Shown one piece after another: positions 35,657-45,364 of a DNA stretch of 64,000 nucleotides (the stretch's first letter is position 1; the number at the start of each line of letters is the position of its first letter). The stretch lies in contig JAMWFC010000115.1 in the NCBI GenBank assembly GCA_027475525.1, forward strand, positions 434,001 through 498,000. Direction: 5' to 3'. The translations under genes and the position numbers were made by a program. The notes beneath the pieces were generated by a model. It saw only the letters and a list, made by a program, of their open reading frames with translations, had not been told where the DNA came from and ran no database searches. Source of the DNA: Macrolepiota albuminosa. Its lineage: Eukaryota; Basidiomycota; Agaricomycetes; Agaricales; Agaricaceae.

Positions 35657-35939
35657 TGTTGAGATCTCGCGTCATAGTCACCGTGCGCACTGATATAGTC
35701 AGGGTCACGGTCAGGGTCATATGGAAAAATATGAGAGTATATTATCAGACGGCAGCAACAATCACCCTCAGTTACTTGTACAGAAACTGAGGGTGAGTGT
35801 GCAGTTTACCTACAAAACTATGGACAATGGACTTACGCATACCGTAGAATAACCCCCGTGTTTCTTAGGTATGCGAATAGAGTTACTTGTACAGAAACTG
35901 AGGAATAACCCCCGTGTTTCTTAGCGCCCACTTCTAACA
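35657..35939 (+). repeat. 5' LTR of copia 2
   Basis: 283 bp. Contains an inverted repeat (caccctcagtt/aaactgagggtg, about 35764-35796) and a partly repeated block (ttacttgtacagaaactgagg plus ataacccccgtgtttcttag) in its 3' half. Such structure may matter for transcription start or RNA folding. Confidence 0.95.
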
Positions 35940-35950
35940 GGTTATGGGCT
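35940..35950 (+). promoter_or_regulatory. Primer-binding site of copia 2
   Basis: GGTTATGGGCT directly after the 5' LTR, complementary to the anticodon arm of initiator tRNA-Met, as in copia 1. It suggests half-tRNA priming. Confidence 0.7.
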
Positions 35951-36070
35951 TGTGCTGCGCTGCCCTTTAGAAGTGACGTTTAAATTTTGTTTAACCTACG
36001 AGCCACTGCCGTGCTCGTTAACTACTGGACCGATTGTCCACTGCGTTGACTCAACAAGTTCCTGTTTGCT

Positions 36071-39000
36071 ATGGCACCTACGAACGAAGACGCTCCGGAT
36101 TCCCCCGACACCCCCTCTGCTGCACAAATTGCTGAGATGCGATCCGTAGACAACTCTGCTAACCCCACGGTCCTCCCGGTCGGCAAAATAACATCATCAT
36201 GGACTGGCCATATCCTGGACAAGGACGACGGCAAATATGCCGAGTGGGCTTACACGATGAAGCTTGAACTGTCGATGGTCCAACTGTGGGATTACGTCTT
36301 CGACCCCATACCGTCGCCACACGCCACGTACGAGCCACGAGCCTATCGCTTTTGGATGTCGAATCGCCGTCTTGCATGCTCATTCCTGAAGCGTGCATTA
36401 TCCTCGTCCGAGCAGAAACTGTGCACTGAGGAGGAGGATCCCGAGGCCCTGTGGACTTATTTGAAGGCCCGTCATGGTGGGGCTGTCCCAGTAAAGCAGG
36501 TCAGACTCCTACAGGAAGCCCTTACCGCGAAGTGTAGCCTGTCCGAGCCGCTGACTAAGACGGTCGATACAATCTTCGAGAAGATTGACCGCGCATTCGA
36601 TGCAGGGGAGGTGACGAAAGACTTGCTGAAGTCTATAGCCGTGTTATCTGCGTTATCCAACAAATCCTTTGCCCACATACGATCCATCATCTCTCGTGAC
36701 CTAGGGCAAGCCAGCGACATCTCGAAATATGGCCCAACCAAGATCAGGCTCTTCCTGGAAGGGGAACAGACACTTCTCGAGGCGGACAAACCATCTATTG
36801 TACCCACAGACTCTGCCCTCGCCACCATTCCTAGCAAGACCTCCCGATCAAAAGACATTACCTGCACGGCTTGCAAGGCTCGTCAGCGCCCGGTTCACGT
36901 CTATACCGGTCATACTGTGCCATGGTGCATCCTGGAAGGTGGTGGCATGGCGGGAAAGTCGGTTGAGGAGTCGAAGAAGGCACGCTTAGCGTTCTACGAG
37001 AGCAAACGGAAAGAGAGAGAAAAGAGGGACAAGGCAGTCTCGAAGATCACCTTCACCCCAGCGGGCGGCAGTGCATTCACTCTGGAGGGTGATCCGGCGA
37101 CCATAGCGGCGTATCTCGCCACGCAGACACCTAAGACGACTAGCACCGAGAAGGCGGAATTCGCTGGTCTCAGTTCGGATACGCTACCTGCTGCTGGATT
37201 CCTCGCTGACGTAGAAAACCTGGAATTTGATGCGTGGATTGTCCTTGAGGAGGAGCATGCATCTACTTCTAAGACAGAATCCGAAGAATGCGCAGACAGA
37301 TACAAGACCAATACCACACTCACCAAAGACCACGAGTTAATCTTATCTTGTCAAGATCAAACGTCAGAACCATTCTATCTCGACTCAGGTGCTACAGCTC
37401 ATATTTCCCCGAATCAAAACGACTTCATTAAGATAGACCCAATCCCTGCAAGACATATACGAGGAGTGGGAGGTGCATCTATTGCAGCAATCGGTGTAGG
37501 AACGATCCGTGTATACGTCGCCGAAGGAACATATATTGACCTAGAGAATGCATTATACGTGCCAAAATCCACTGTTCGCCTCCTATCGATTAGCAGGATA
37601 ACTCGTGATCATGGAATGTCTGCAATGTTTGATGACACCAGAGTCTCCTTGATGAAGAAACTTAGCGGAAGACCGATGGCCACTGGAACTCTCATCCCTA
37701 ACCGCGGCCTCTACATACTCGACACTGTGACTGATCACGCGCTTGCTATTCACGACTCACCCAACTTACTATCATGGCATCTTCGTCTGGGACACGCGAA
37801 CTACCAGTCTATCCTCCAGATGGCGCGTGCGGGCATGATTGAAGGTATGCCCCCTACATTCCCTTCCAAACCTCCCAAGTGTGACCAATGTATCCTTGGA
37901 AAACAGACCAGGACACCGGTACCAAAGGAGCGTGAGGAAGGGGAAGGGCATAGGGCTACGTCGAAGCTTGAGAAAGTCTGGGTAGATTTGACGGGGCCAG
38001 CAGCAGTAACATCTCGCACGGGTAATAATTATATCATGAACATCGTTGATGATTATACAAATAAACCGTGGTCAATCCCGTTAAAGTCAAAAGACGACAG
38101 CTTTGGTGAACTCAAGGCATGGATTCTCGCACGTGAAAACGAGACGGGCTTGCGCTTGAAAATATTGAGAACGGGCCGTGATGGTGAGCTCAATGGGGAA
38201 CAGCACAAAGAGTGGTATCGACAGAGAGGAATTCTCTTAGAGGTTGGAGCACCCTACACTTCAGCACATATGGGCAGGGTGGAGAGGATGCATCGTACGC
38301 TAGGAGGCAAGGCACGCACGATGAGAATCACTGCAAGATGTCCACCTTTCCTGTGGGATGAATTCTATTTAACAGCTGCTCACCTCCATGGTAAAACGAA
38401 GACTTCCACCATTCGCGATGTCACACCCGATGAACTATGGTATGGGAAGAAACCCTCATATTCATATATACGGGAAATCGGCTGCAGAGCGTTCGTCCTT
38501 ATCTTAAATCGACACAACCCTAAAATATTCGAACGTTCGATCGAATGCGTACTAGTCGGCTACGATGCAAACTCAAAAGCCTACAGATGCTATGACCGCA
38601 CAACAAAGAAGGTCTACAGTACGTACCACGTACGATTCATCGAAAGTCATAACAACACTTCATCCCCTTTACTCGAAAACCATCTTCCACCAAACAACAA
38701 TAATGCAAACACCGATTTTCCGGACATGCCTTCGATTGCTGAGAGCGCAACAAGTACTCCGAAACAACCCCTATCCAAGGATGTTGATGATGAAATACCG
38801 AGAATACCTGGACCGATACTCGAACTACCAGGAGAAAACCCTCCCATAATACACGAAGAACCAATAGGCGAGCATCAACAAGTAGAAGAACCAGCTGTTC
38901 AACCACAATTACGACGATCAACGAGAACAATCACACCTACCGAAAAAGTCGATGCAGGGCAAAACCGTGAATCTCGGACAGACAGAGCAGTAAGAGAGTC

Positions 39001-40780
39001 TAAGGAGGCTGCAGAGCGAGTCAGGCAAAGTAGAGCAGATCGACGATTAGCTGGAAACGAACAGCAGCCAGAACCACAAGCGGAGGAAATCGAGCATGAA
39101 CCCGGCATCGAACAAATACTCTCAGCGATCAACACGGATGGGAATACACCATATATCCTACCTGGAGCAGATCTCGACGCGCCAAGAACCTGGGAGGAGG
39201 CGCAGAACTGTGTGGATAAAGCGAGATGGATCGAGTCATACAGGGAAGAGCTAAACTCACTCAGAGAGATGGGAGTCTGGACCTTAGTCCCACGGGAGGA
39301 CGTACCCCACGGACACCGAATTCTGAAGGGACGACCAATATTCACCATAAAGCGTGATGAAAGAGGAAAGATCACAAGATTCAAGACACGACATGTAGTA
39401 CAGGGTTTCAACCAAATATATGGAAAAGACTACACACGCACGACCTCACCGACAGCACGCGCGGAATCCTGGAGAATAATGTTACATCTGGCAGCATCTT
39501 TGGGATGGGAAGCTACTCAGATCGACGTCAAGACGGCCTTCCTGAATGGAATCTTACCGGAGAACGAGAGGGTGTATATGGAACAGCCAAAAGGGTTTGA
39601 AGAGAAAGGGAAGGAAACATGGGTGTGTAGACTCATGAAAGGCCTATATGGCATGAAACAAGCAGGACGAATTTGGAATAAGACTCTGGACGAACGGATG
39701 TGCAACTGGGGATTCACACGACTTGCATGCGAGGCTTGTGTATACCACAGAACGACAGCAGATGGTACAGTGATAGTGGGAGTGCACGTGGATGACTTTC
39801 TGGCAATCTCCAGTGCTAAGGAAGCAGGAGAACAATTTAAACGTGAGCTAGCGAACGCATGGACGATTGTGGACCTAGGCACGCCGAAACACATACTGGG
39901 AATCACAGTGAATTGGGAACGAGAGAAGAATCGCGTTCACCTCTCGCAGACGGCCCTTATTGACAAACTTACTCAACAATTCGGGCAAGCAGATGCTACA
40001 CCACTTTCCACCCCGATGGAACCAGGGATGAAACTACGGCGTACAGACCCGACTACGTTATCGGACGCTGAACGTGGGCGAATCGCTCGTTTACCCTACA
40101 GACAACTGGTGGGGGGTCTACTGTGGCTGGCGATTTCCACGCGACCGGATATCCAATATGCGGTACAACAACTTTCCCAATACCTTGACTGCTACACCTA
40201 TACACACTGGAACGCTGCTGTGAGGACCTTACGATACCTGAAGGGAACAAGAACCCTGGGGATATCTTTGGGCGGTGATAACCCCATACGACTTGTCGGA
40301 TTTACGGACTCAGACTGGGCGAACTGCCTAGATACAAGGAGAAGCGTTGGCGGCTATGCCTGGACACTGGGCTCTGGGGTGATCTCTTGGGCAACACGAA
40401 AGCAACGGACAGTCGCGGCGTCATCATGTGAGGCTGAGTACATGGCAGCTTTCGAGGCTGCGCAGGAATGCATATGGCTGCGTTCGTTACTCGAAGCACT
40501 GGGACATGAGACAGAAGAAGCAACAACGATACTTTGCGACAACAACTCTGCAATCAACTTATCGGAGGATCCCATGTTACACCAACGAGTCAAACACGTC
40601 GACATCAAGTACCACTTCTTGCGAGAACGAGTCGCGTCAAATGAGATTACCGTTCGCTATATCAACACAAAGGATAACGTTGCGGATATATTCACAAAGG
40701 CATTAGCTGCCCCACAATTCGTCCGACTACGCGATCTCCTAGGGATGACCCAGCATTCCACGCGAGGGGGAGTCGACTAA
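36071..40780 (+). CDS. Copia 2 Gag-Pol polyprotein (1569 aa)
   Basis: Single ORF. Gag from the N-terminus with the copia capsid-like region (DYVFDPIPSPH, LWTYLKARHGG). An unusual zinc motif CTAC...GHTVPWC has twelve residues between the CXXC and His. Protease active site YLDSGATAH near residue 438. GAG-pre-integrase Zn region (HLRLGHAN...CDQCILGK). Integrase core with D in VDLTGP (about 636), D in RTGRDGEL and E in MGRVERMHRTL. RT with WTLVPREDV, DVKTAFLNG and GVHVDDFLA (about 1239). RNase H with FTDSDWANC, CEAEYMAA, LCDNNSA and NVADIFTKAL. All catalytic residues are present and there is no stop. Gag and Pol share one frame, as in many copia elements, so Gag excess must come from processing or splicing. 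Confidence 0.97.
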   Translation: MAPTNEDAPDSPDTPSAAQIAEMRSVDNSANPTVLPVGKITSSWTGHILDKDDGKYAEWAYTMKLELSMVQLWDYVFDPIPSPHATYEPRAYRFWMSNRRLACSFLKRALSSSEQKLCTEEEDPEALWTYLKARHGGAVPVKQVRLLQEALTAKCSLSEPLTKTVDTIFEKIDRAFDAGEVTKDLLKSIAVLSALSNKSFAHIRSIISRDLGQASDISKYGPTKIRLFLEGEQTLLEADKPSIVPTDSALATIPSKTSRSKDITCTACKARQRPVHVYTGHTVPWCILEGGGMAGKSVEESKKARLAFYESKRKEREKRDKAVSKITFTPAGGSAFTLEGDPATIAAYLATQTPKTTSTEKAEFAGLSSDTLPAAGFLADVENLEFDAWIVLEEEHASTSKTESEECADRYKTNTTLTKDHELILSCQDQTSEPFYLDSGATAHISPNQNDFIKIDPIPARHIRGVGGASIAAIGVGTIRVYVAEGTYIDLENALYVPKSTVRLLSISRITRDHGMSAMFDDTRVSLMKKLSGRPMATGTLIPNRGLYILDTVTDHALAIHDSPNLLSWHLRLGHANYQSILQMARAGMIEGMPPTFPSKPPKCDQCILGKQTRTPVPKEREEGEGHRATSKLEKVWVDLTGPAAVTSRTGNNYIMNIVDDYTNKPWSIPLKSKDDSFGELKAWILARENETGLRLKILRTGRDGELNGEQHKEWYRQRGILLEVGAPYTSAHMGRVERMHRTLGGKARTMRITARCPPFLWDEFYLTAAHLHGKTKTSTIRDVTPDELWYGKKPSYSYIREIGCRAFVLILNRHNPKIFERSIECVLVGYDANSKAYRCYDRTTKKVYSTYHVRFIESHNNTSSPLLENHLPPNNNNANTDFPDMPSIAESATSTPKQPLSKDVDDEIPRIPGPILELPGENPPIIHEEPIGEHQQVEEPAVQPQLRRSTRTITPTEKVDAGQNRESRTDRAVRESKEAAERVRQSRADRRLAGNEQQPEPQAEEIEHEPGIEQILSAINTDGNTPYILPGADLDAPRTWEEAQNCVDKARWIESYREELNSLREMGVWTLVPREDVPHGHRILKGRPIFTIKRDERGKITRFKTRHVVQGFNQIYGKDYTRTTSPTARAESWRIMLHLAASLGWEATQIDVKTAFLNGILPENERVYMEQPKGFEEKGKETWVCRLMKGLYGMKQAGRIWNKTLDERMCNWGFTRLACEACVYHRTTADGTVIVGVHVDDFLAISSAKEAGEQFKRELANAWTIVDLGTPKHILGITVNWEREKNRVHLSQTALIDKLTQQFGQADATPLSTPMEPGMKLRRTDPTTLSDAERGRIARLPYRQLVGGLLWLAISTRPDIQYAVQQLSQYLDCYTYTHWNAAVRTLRYLKGTRTLGISLGGDNPIRLVGFTDSDWANCLDTRRSVGGYAWTLGSGVISWATRKQRTVAASSCEAEYMAAFEAAQECIWLRSLLEALGHETEEATTILCDNNSAINLSEDPMLHQRVKHVDIKYHFLRERVASNEITVRYINTKDNVADIFTKALAAPQFVRLRDLLGMTQHSTRGGVD

Positions 40781-40791
40781 TCAGTGCTCGC

Positions 40792-40803
40792 GGTGAGGAG
40801 GAG
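40792..40803 (+). promoter_or_regulatory. Polypurine tract of copia 2
   Basis: ggtgaggaggag directly 5' of the 3' LTR; the all-purine run is the plus-strand primer in reverse transcription. Confidence 0.75.
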
Positions 40804-41086
40804 TGTTGAGATCTCGCGTCATAGTCACCGTGCGCACTGATATAGTCAGGGTCACGGTCAGGGTCATATGGAAAAATATGAGAGTATATTATCAGACGGC
40901 AGCAACAATCACCCTCAGTTACTTGTACAGAAACTGAGGGTGAGTGTGCAGTTTACCTACAAAACTATGGACAATGGACTTACGCATACCGTAGAATAAC
41001 CCCCGTGTTTCTTAGGTATGCGAATAGAGTTACTTGTACAGAAACTGAGGAATAACCCCCGTGTTTCTTAGCGCCCACTTCTAACA
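40804..41086 (+). repeat. 3' LTR of copia 2
   Basis: 283 bp, identical by eye to the 5' LTR; followed by target duplication ATCTA. Confidence 0.95.
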
Positions 41087-42079
41087 ATCTATTGTCTCAC
41101 TCCGTCTGCTAAGCGCAAGGGCGTGTAAGACAATGGGGTGTTTCCTGATGTATCTCTGGAAGGCGTCTGAAGACCAACACCTAGTTGCTTGGATTACAGA
41201 GGGTGGTGCTCCAATCTCAGCAAGGAAGGTTGCACCTCCAGCACGTAGAGATTGACCAGCGATATCGTTATTGAAGAAGCTTCGCAAGCGGCGTATGAAA
41301 AAAGATCGGGTGGGTGACGAACCATCTTCCCGGAGCCACAGTTCCCGACGCAGTGGAAACTTAGAGCTGCGGTTGTTCCAGTACCGTATGAATTGTCGTC
41401 ATGGGTCAGATGCGTGGCGAGTTTTTCGAATATAGACTAGATTGCCTTCGAAAAAGGCATCAGCCTTGTGCGTCGGTAGGAAGAAAGAAAAATGGTCGTA
41501 TTCGATGTTGACAGAGCGCGATGTGATAGTCTTCCGATAGTCTTGTAAGGCTACGTCATCTGGGCACGTCATTTCTCCAAGACGCAAAAGGCCATGGAAG
41601 CCGGTGCAGAGCATAGCAATGAAAAGTAAATCGTCGTGTGAGGGGTTCGAACCGTAATGAGTAATGACTCGGACAATATCTTCACGAGTCAAGGCGTGCT
41701 TCCGCTGGGTCGCAGATGAGAAGCGTTTTCTCGAACCTGATAGTGTCTTCTTCACAAGTGGGGAATTGCGTTCACTGCGAACGTTCGGAAAATAAATTTC
41801 GAGTTGGTTGCATATACCAGACAAGTAAACCGTGATAGATTTTGGGTCAATATGATGGGACATATATGCCACATAGAGGGATAGCGTGTCAGCGGTAGGC
41901 TTTGTTTCGAGGTGGTGAAGTTTTATAAAGTTGAGGTAGGAATTGAGAGCCGAGCCGTAGGATTGAAAGGTGGCATCGCCGATTCCGTAACCAAGTGCGA
42001 TGGAGCGTTCTCTGATCAAACGCTCCTTTGACCAAGCAACCCGGCGGGGTTGCCTGGGTTTCACGGTAGGTATAATCAT
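41087..42079 (-). pseudogene. Tyrosine recombinase of the Ngaro-type element
   Basis: Starts with ATG at 42079 (MIIPTVKPRQ). N-terminal SAM-like part (YGSALNSYLNFIKLHHL), then catalytic core with the first Arg in HGLLRLGEM. TGA at 41399-41401 interrupts the frame, which continues without shift to GQSLRAGGATFLAE and CWSSDAFQRYIRKHP (carrying Trp and the nucleophile Tyr). The usual HxxR box reads QSLR here, so the catalytic His is replaced by Gln. The enzyme would insert circular cDNA of the element. This copy is inactive through both lesions, and copia 2 is inserted near its end. Confidence 0.85.
42076..42079 (-). promoter_or_regulatory. ATGA stop-start overlap between RT and recombinase
   Basis: The RT ORF ends with TGA (42078-42076) and the recombinase begins with ATG (42079-42077), giving a four-base ATGA overlap. 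This permits coupled reinitiation. Confidence 0.7.
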
Positions 42080-44103
42080 TTTTCTATCGCCCCCAGCAGA
42101 TCTCGAGGGGGTACGAAGTTGTAGATGGCAATTGTCGGCTGTAAGGCCCTAACGTCTTCGAATCGATGCCTAGACAGGAGATCTGCGATAGTGTTGTTTG
42201 CTCCTGCAATGTGAAGAACCTTGAGTTTGTGGTCTCGCTCCAAAAGGATATCAACCGCAAACTTGAGCAAGGGGTTATAGAGAGGTTGAGCATGCAATGA
42301 ATTGAAAATGTCGACCGTGTTACTGTTGTCGGAGTAGATTACGATTCGTTGGGGTTTATGCAGGAAAGAGTCGGCGTGTTGCAAGGAACATACTACCGTC
42401 AAAGCTTCCAGAAAGAAAATGAGGTCTGGAGGGGTATTATTTCCCACTGGACAATAATACCCACGTACCAAACGTGGGTACCAGAAAGCAAGACCTGTCG
42501 GGCATGCATCGCACTCAATAATGAGATCAGCATCTGATGGTTCCCAGGCTTGAGCATTCAGAAGAAGTGTGCCATCGCAACGCTCAAAACGATCTGCTCC
42601 CCAAATTAGATCAGCCCTGATGCTTGTGTTGCACCAAATTCTTGCATTTGGGTTGTCTGGGACTGAGTTCAGTTTTGCGTAGACGTTTGAAAGGCATGGT
42701 GCTAGCAGTGGAAAAACATTCAGGCCCCAATTTACCCATCCAGCCAACCGTTGCCATTCCCTTTTGGTGTAGTGAGTGGATCTTTTTTTGTTGTACGACG
42801 TAAAGCGACGAATTTCTTTGATAAGGTCTTGTTTGGCCTCTAGCGGGAGTGTCATTGACATAGCGTTAGGATCTACCAAAATACCGATAATCGTTAGCGG
42901 AGAACCAAAGACCTGCTTCTTTTGTTTATGGGGTACGCCAAGATCATCCCATAGCCGCAGGAGATTGACTTGACTCTTTGGCATTGACTGCTGGTATGGT
43001 TCATAGAAAGTCATGTCGTCTTCATCATTAACACCATAAGAATCGTCGTTGAAACACAAAGGGTCTGACACCTCATACGAGTCCTGAGCGGACCAGGTTA
43101 TAAGGCTGTTGACCAAACCCCAGCAGTTGAGTGAAGCACGTCCACCAAAACAGTTGCAGCGATCGATATGGCGTGAGTTGTCAATCATCACTACTTGCTT
43201 GACTTGCCAGCAGGGGTGCATTGGAATCAAACGGTAAGCATTGGCGACATCGGATTTCCATAAGATCAAGCGTCGGTTGCATGTACGGCGAATTTTGAGT
43301 AGCTGACTCCCCAAATGCTTCATATTATCCATAGGAAATCCACTGATATTTTCGTATTTTATCATCGAGTTCAAAGAATGCGTGCCCGCAGATTGGTTGG
43401 TAACCAGACGGAGATCGGATGATTTGGGTTTTGGTACAGCATGAATGGGAGAACTGTACATGCCATCGAACAATTGACTGCCAAAATTGGGGGAAAAACG
43501 ACCTGCATCAACTTCAATATCGCGCTGCTTCCGCAAGAAATTAGCTTCGATAGGGTCTGCTGGGGTTCCAAGTGACATGTCACATGTTAGTGGATAAGTG
43601 GAGGGTTGTGTGTCCGCAAAAGGCCAGAAACCTTCCTTGAGGCTCTTTAATACTGAATTTACGAAAGGACGGTTCGGATGGTGTTGAACAAGGCGTTCGA
43701 AAACTTCAATACGGATGGGCATTACTAATTTGAAAAGATTGCTGTGGTTTTGAATTGTAGTGGTGACACGGGAGTTGTTAAGTTCATCATTAGGAGGTGA
43801 AGGAAGAGGTTTGGCTGTAAGAGACCATTGGATTAAAGTGGGAGGAAGTGGTCGAGCGAAATCGTAATAGTTGAACCGGAGGTATTTGGGAACGTTTCCC
43901 TTCAAGACTTCAATTCGTGATGTTTTGCGGACACTCTGTTTTTCGATGGTTTCCTCCACACCTCCGGCACACATGCCTCCAGAAACATTTGCTGGCATCG
44001 AAAGGACATTCAAGATTCGTGTTCCACCTCTTACAGACTGCCCTGCTATTACTCTGTGATCCTCCACCTCCACTTGATCGATTGATGGCTGATTTCCCTC
44101 CAC
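42076..44103 (-). CDS. Ngaro-type reverse transcriptase/RNase H
   Basis: Open frame of about 675 codons beginning with GTG at 44103; the first ATG in frame is near 43998. It overlaps the gag frame by about 190 nt in another phase, so it may be reached by frameshift or reinitiation. RT motifs: SSPIHAVPKP, LRLVTNQS, WKSDVANAYRLIPMHP, and the active site CFNDDSYG (NDD where YxDD is usual). RNase H: IECDACPTGLAF, FLEALTVV, IYSDNSNTV and AGANNTIADLLSR. It has no stop, so it has decayed less than its neighbours. The product reverse-transcribes the element into cDNA. Confidence 0.88.
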   Translation of the reverse strand: MEGNQPSIDQVEVEDHRVIAGQSVRGGTRILNVLSMPANVSGGMCAGGVEETIEKQSVRKTSRIEVLKGNVPKYLRFNYYDFARPLPPTLIQWSLTAKPLPSPPNDELNNSRVTTTIQNHSNLFKLVMPIRIEVFERLVQHHPNRPFVNSVLKSLKEGFWPFADTQPSTYPLTCDMSLGTPADPIEANFLRKQRDIEVDAGRFSPNFGSQLFDGMYSSPIHAVPKPKSSDLRLVTNQSAGTHSLNSMIKYENISGFPMDNMKHLGSQLLKIRRTCNRRLILWKSDVANAYRLIPMHPCWQVKQVVMIDNSRHIDRCNCFGGRASLNCWGLVNSLITWSAQDSYEVSDPLCFNDDSYGVNDEDDMTFYEPYQQSMPKSQVNLLRLWDDLGVPHKQKKQVFGSPLTIIGILVDPNAMSMTLPLEAKQDLIKEIRRFTSYNKKRSTHYTKREWQRLAGWVNWGLNVFPLLAPCLSNVYAKLNSVPDNPNARIWCNTSIRADLIWGADRFERCDGTLLLNAQAWEPSDADLIIECDACPTGLAFWYPRLVRGYYCPVGNNTPPDLIFFLEALTVVCSLQHADSFLHKPQRIVIYSDNSNTVDIFNSLHAQPLYNPLLKFAVDILLERDHKLKVLHIAGANNTIADLLSRHRFEDVRALQPTIAIYNFVPPRDLLGAIEK

Positions 44104-45364
44104 CTTTTCGCAATGATCCGCAATGGTTCATTCCTCCAGTGTCGAGGATGGCATCCCGGAGATCATCGAACATTCCCCTGTCGGTGAGTAACATTTTTGT
44201 CCCAGCTCCAACTCGTGCTCGGACAGCCTTTTCAAACTCGATGACACTAGCATGTAGTCCTGATGGCTTGGCAGAGAAGAGGCCGACGATGTAGCGGTAA
44301 TGGTTTGACCATTCCTCTCTTTGGTTGGGCCATGCAAAACCGAGGGCTTCTCCATAGAGGTTTGCTGCGACAGTCCATTGTCCAAGGTCCTCGACTCTTT
44401 GAATCGGATCGCTGTAGCCAAGGATGATCTCACAATCTCCGATATGTCCTCGATTCTCCCAAGGAGCTCCGATATGGTGGATAGAGGAATAGATGGCGTC
44501 GAAATCTGCAAGTTCTCCTCTAAAGAGTTTATCCCATTCTGTTGATGGGAAGTTGCAGGGAGCTGCTCGGGACACAGTGATCTGTCGTTTGGCTGCAGTG
44601 GGGTTCTCGAGGTACAATTGAAGCAGCTCTCTGTTTCGGACACATCGAGGGTCTTCATTTTCTCGAGCAAGTCTCTCTTCTTCATACCAAGGGAAGGCGG
44701 TCTCTCTAACCTTTGGCTTCTTGATTTTCGTTCTACTCCTTTCAGCACCAGATCCATATGATCCTTCTGTATCGCATGACTCATTGTCTTCGTCTGACCC
44801 TTGCTGGACCAATCGAGCTCGGCGGGCAGGCAAATATCCTCCACTGGTTTCCCCTTGCTCGAAATGGTTGGCATTGGTTCTATTCTCTTCAGGAGACTGC
44901 AACTCGGCGTTCTGTCTGTACTGCTCACTTCGCTTTTCAGCCTTTTCTCAGTGCAAGGCTCGCTTTCGTCGTAATCTCTCTTTCTTTTCAACGGAGTCGA
45001 GTATCCCGAGATAGCCGGTGAGAGCCTGTCGAGTAAGGTTCTCTGCAAGGTCTGACTTCCGGATTCTTTCGACGACAGAGGCAATGGCGTCAATTCTTGT
45101 TCGCTGTCCTCGCCGAAAACTGTCGACGATGCCTTTGAGTTCGTCAAAGATTTGCTTCTCCTCTTCAGACAGCTGTGCTGCTTCTGGGGTAGAGTCCCGA
45201 GACGCTCGGCGAGGCTCGGCCGGGGCATGAGCTCCTTCTCCAGACTGGTTTTCGGAGAGGTTTTCAGTGAATGTTTGGGAGGTAGGGGGGTCAGGTTCTC
45301 GAGCCGGTCCAGTAACCGTGCGCTGAGGAGTGGAACTGGAGGCTTGTCTACCATGCGAACTCAT
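43910..45364 (-). pseudogene. Ngaro-type Gag with in-frame TGA
   Basis: ATG at 45364 (MSSHGRQASS). N-terminal disordered region, helical stretch (EEEKQIFDELKGIVDSF), TGA at 44948-44950, then the same frame continues to 43910. The C-terminal part has a helical capsid-like domain and two zinc motifs, CKRW...ECPFDASKCFWRH (CCCH) and CRRCGGNHRKTEC (CX2CX3HX4C), a pairing typical of fungal Ngaro Gag proteins. The stop is explained by CGA to TGA. Confidence 0.82.

Larger units (their letters stand above)
35657..41086 (+). mobile_element. Complete Ty1/copia retrotransposon 2
   Basis: 5.43 kb with 283-bp LTRs (35657-35939 and 40804-41086) that appear identical by eye, TGTTGA...TAACA ends, 5-bp target duplication ATCTA, primer-binding site, polypurine tract and a single uninterrupted 1569-codon polyprotein. 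All hallmarks of an intact, recent and possibly autonomous copy. Only the LTR family and PBS type are shared in kind with copia 1; the proteins differ clearly. Confidence 0.97.

Noticed and set aside
35657..35939. Repeated blocks inside the copia 2 LTR as further assembly duplications
   Set aside because: The pattern is the same in both LTRs, is not a contiguous tandem, and does not have a period of 77, so it belongs to the LTR.
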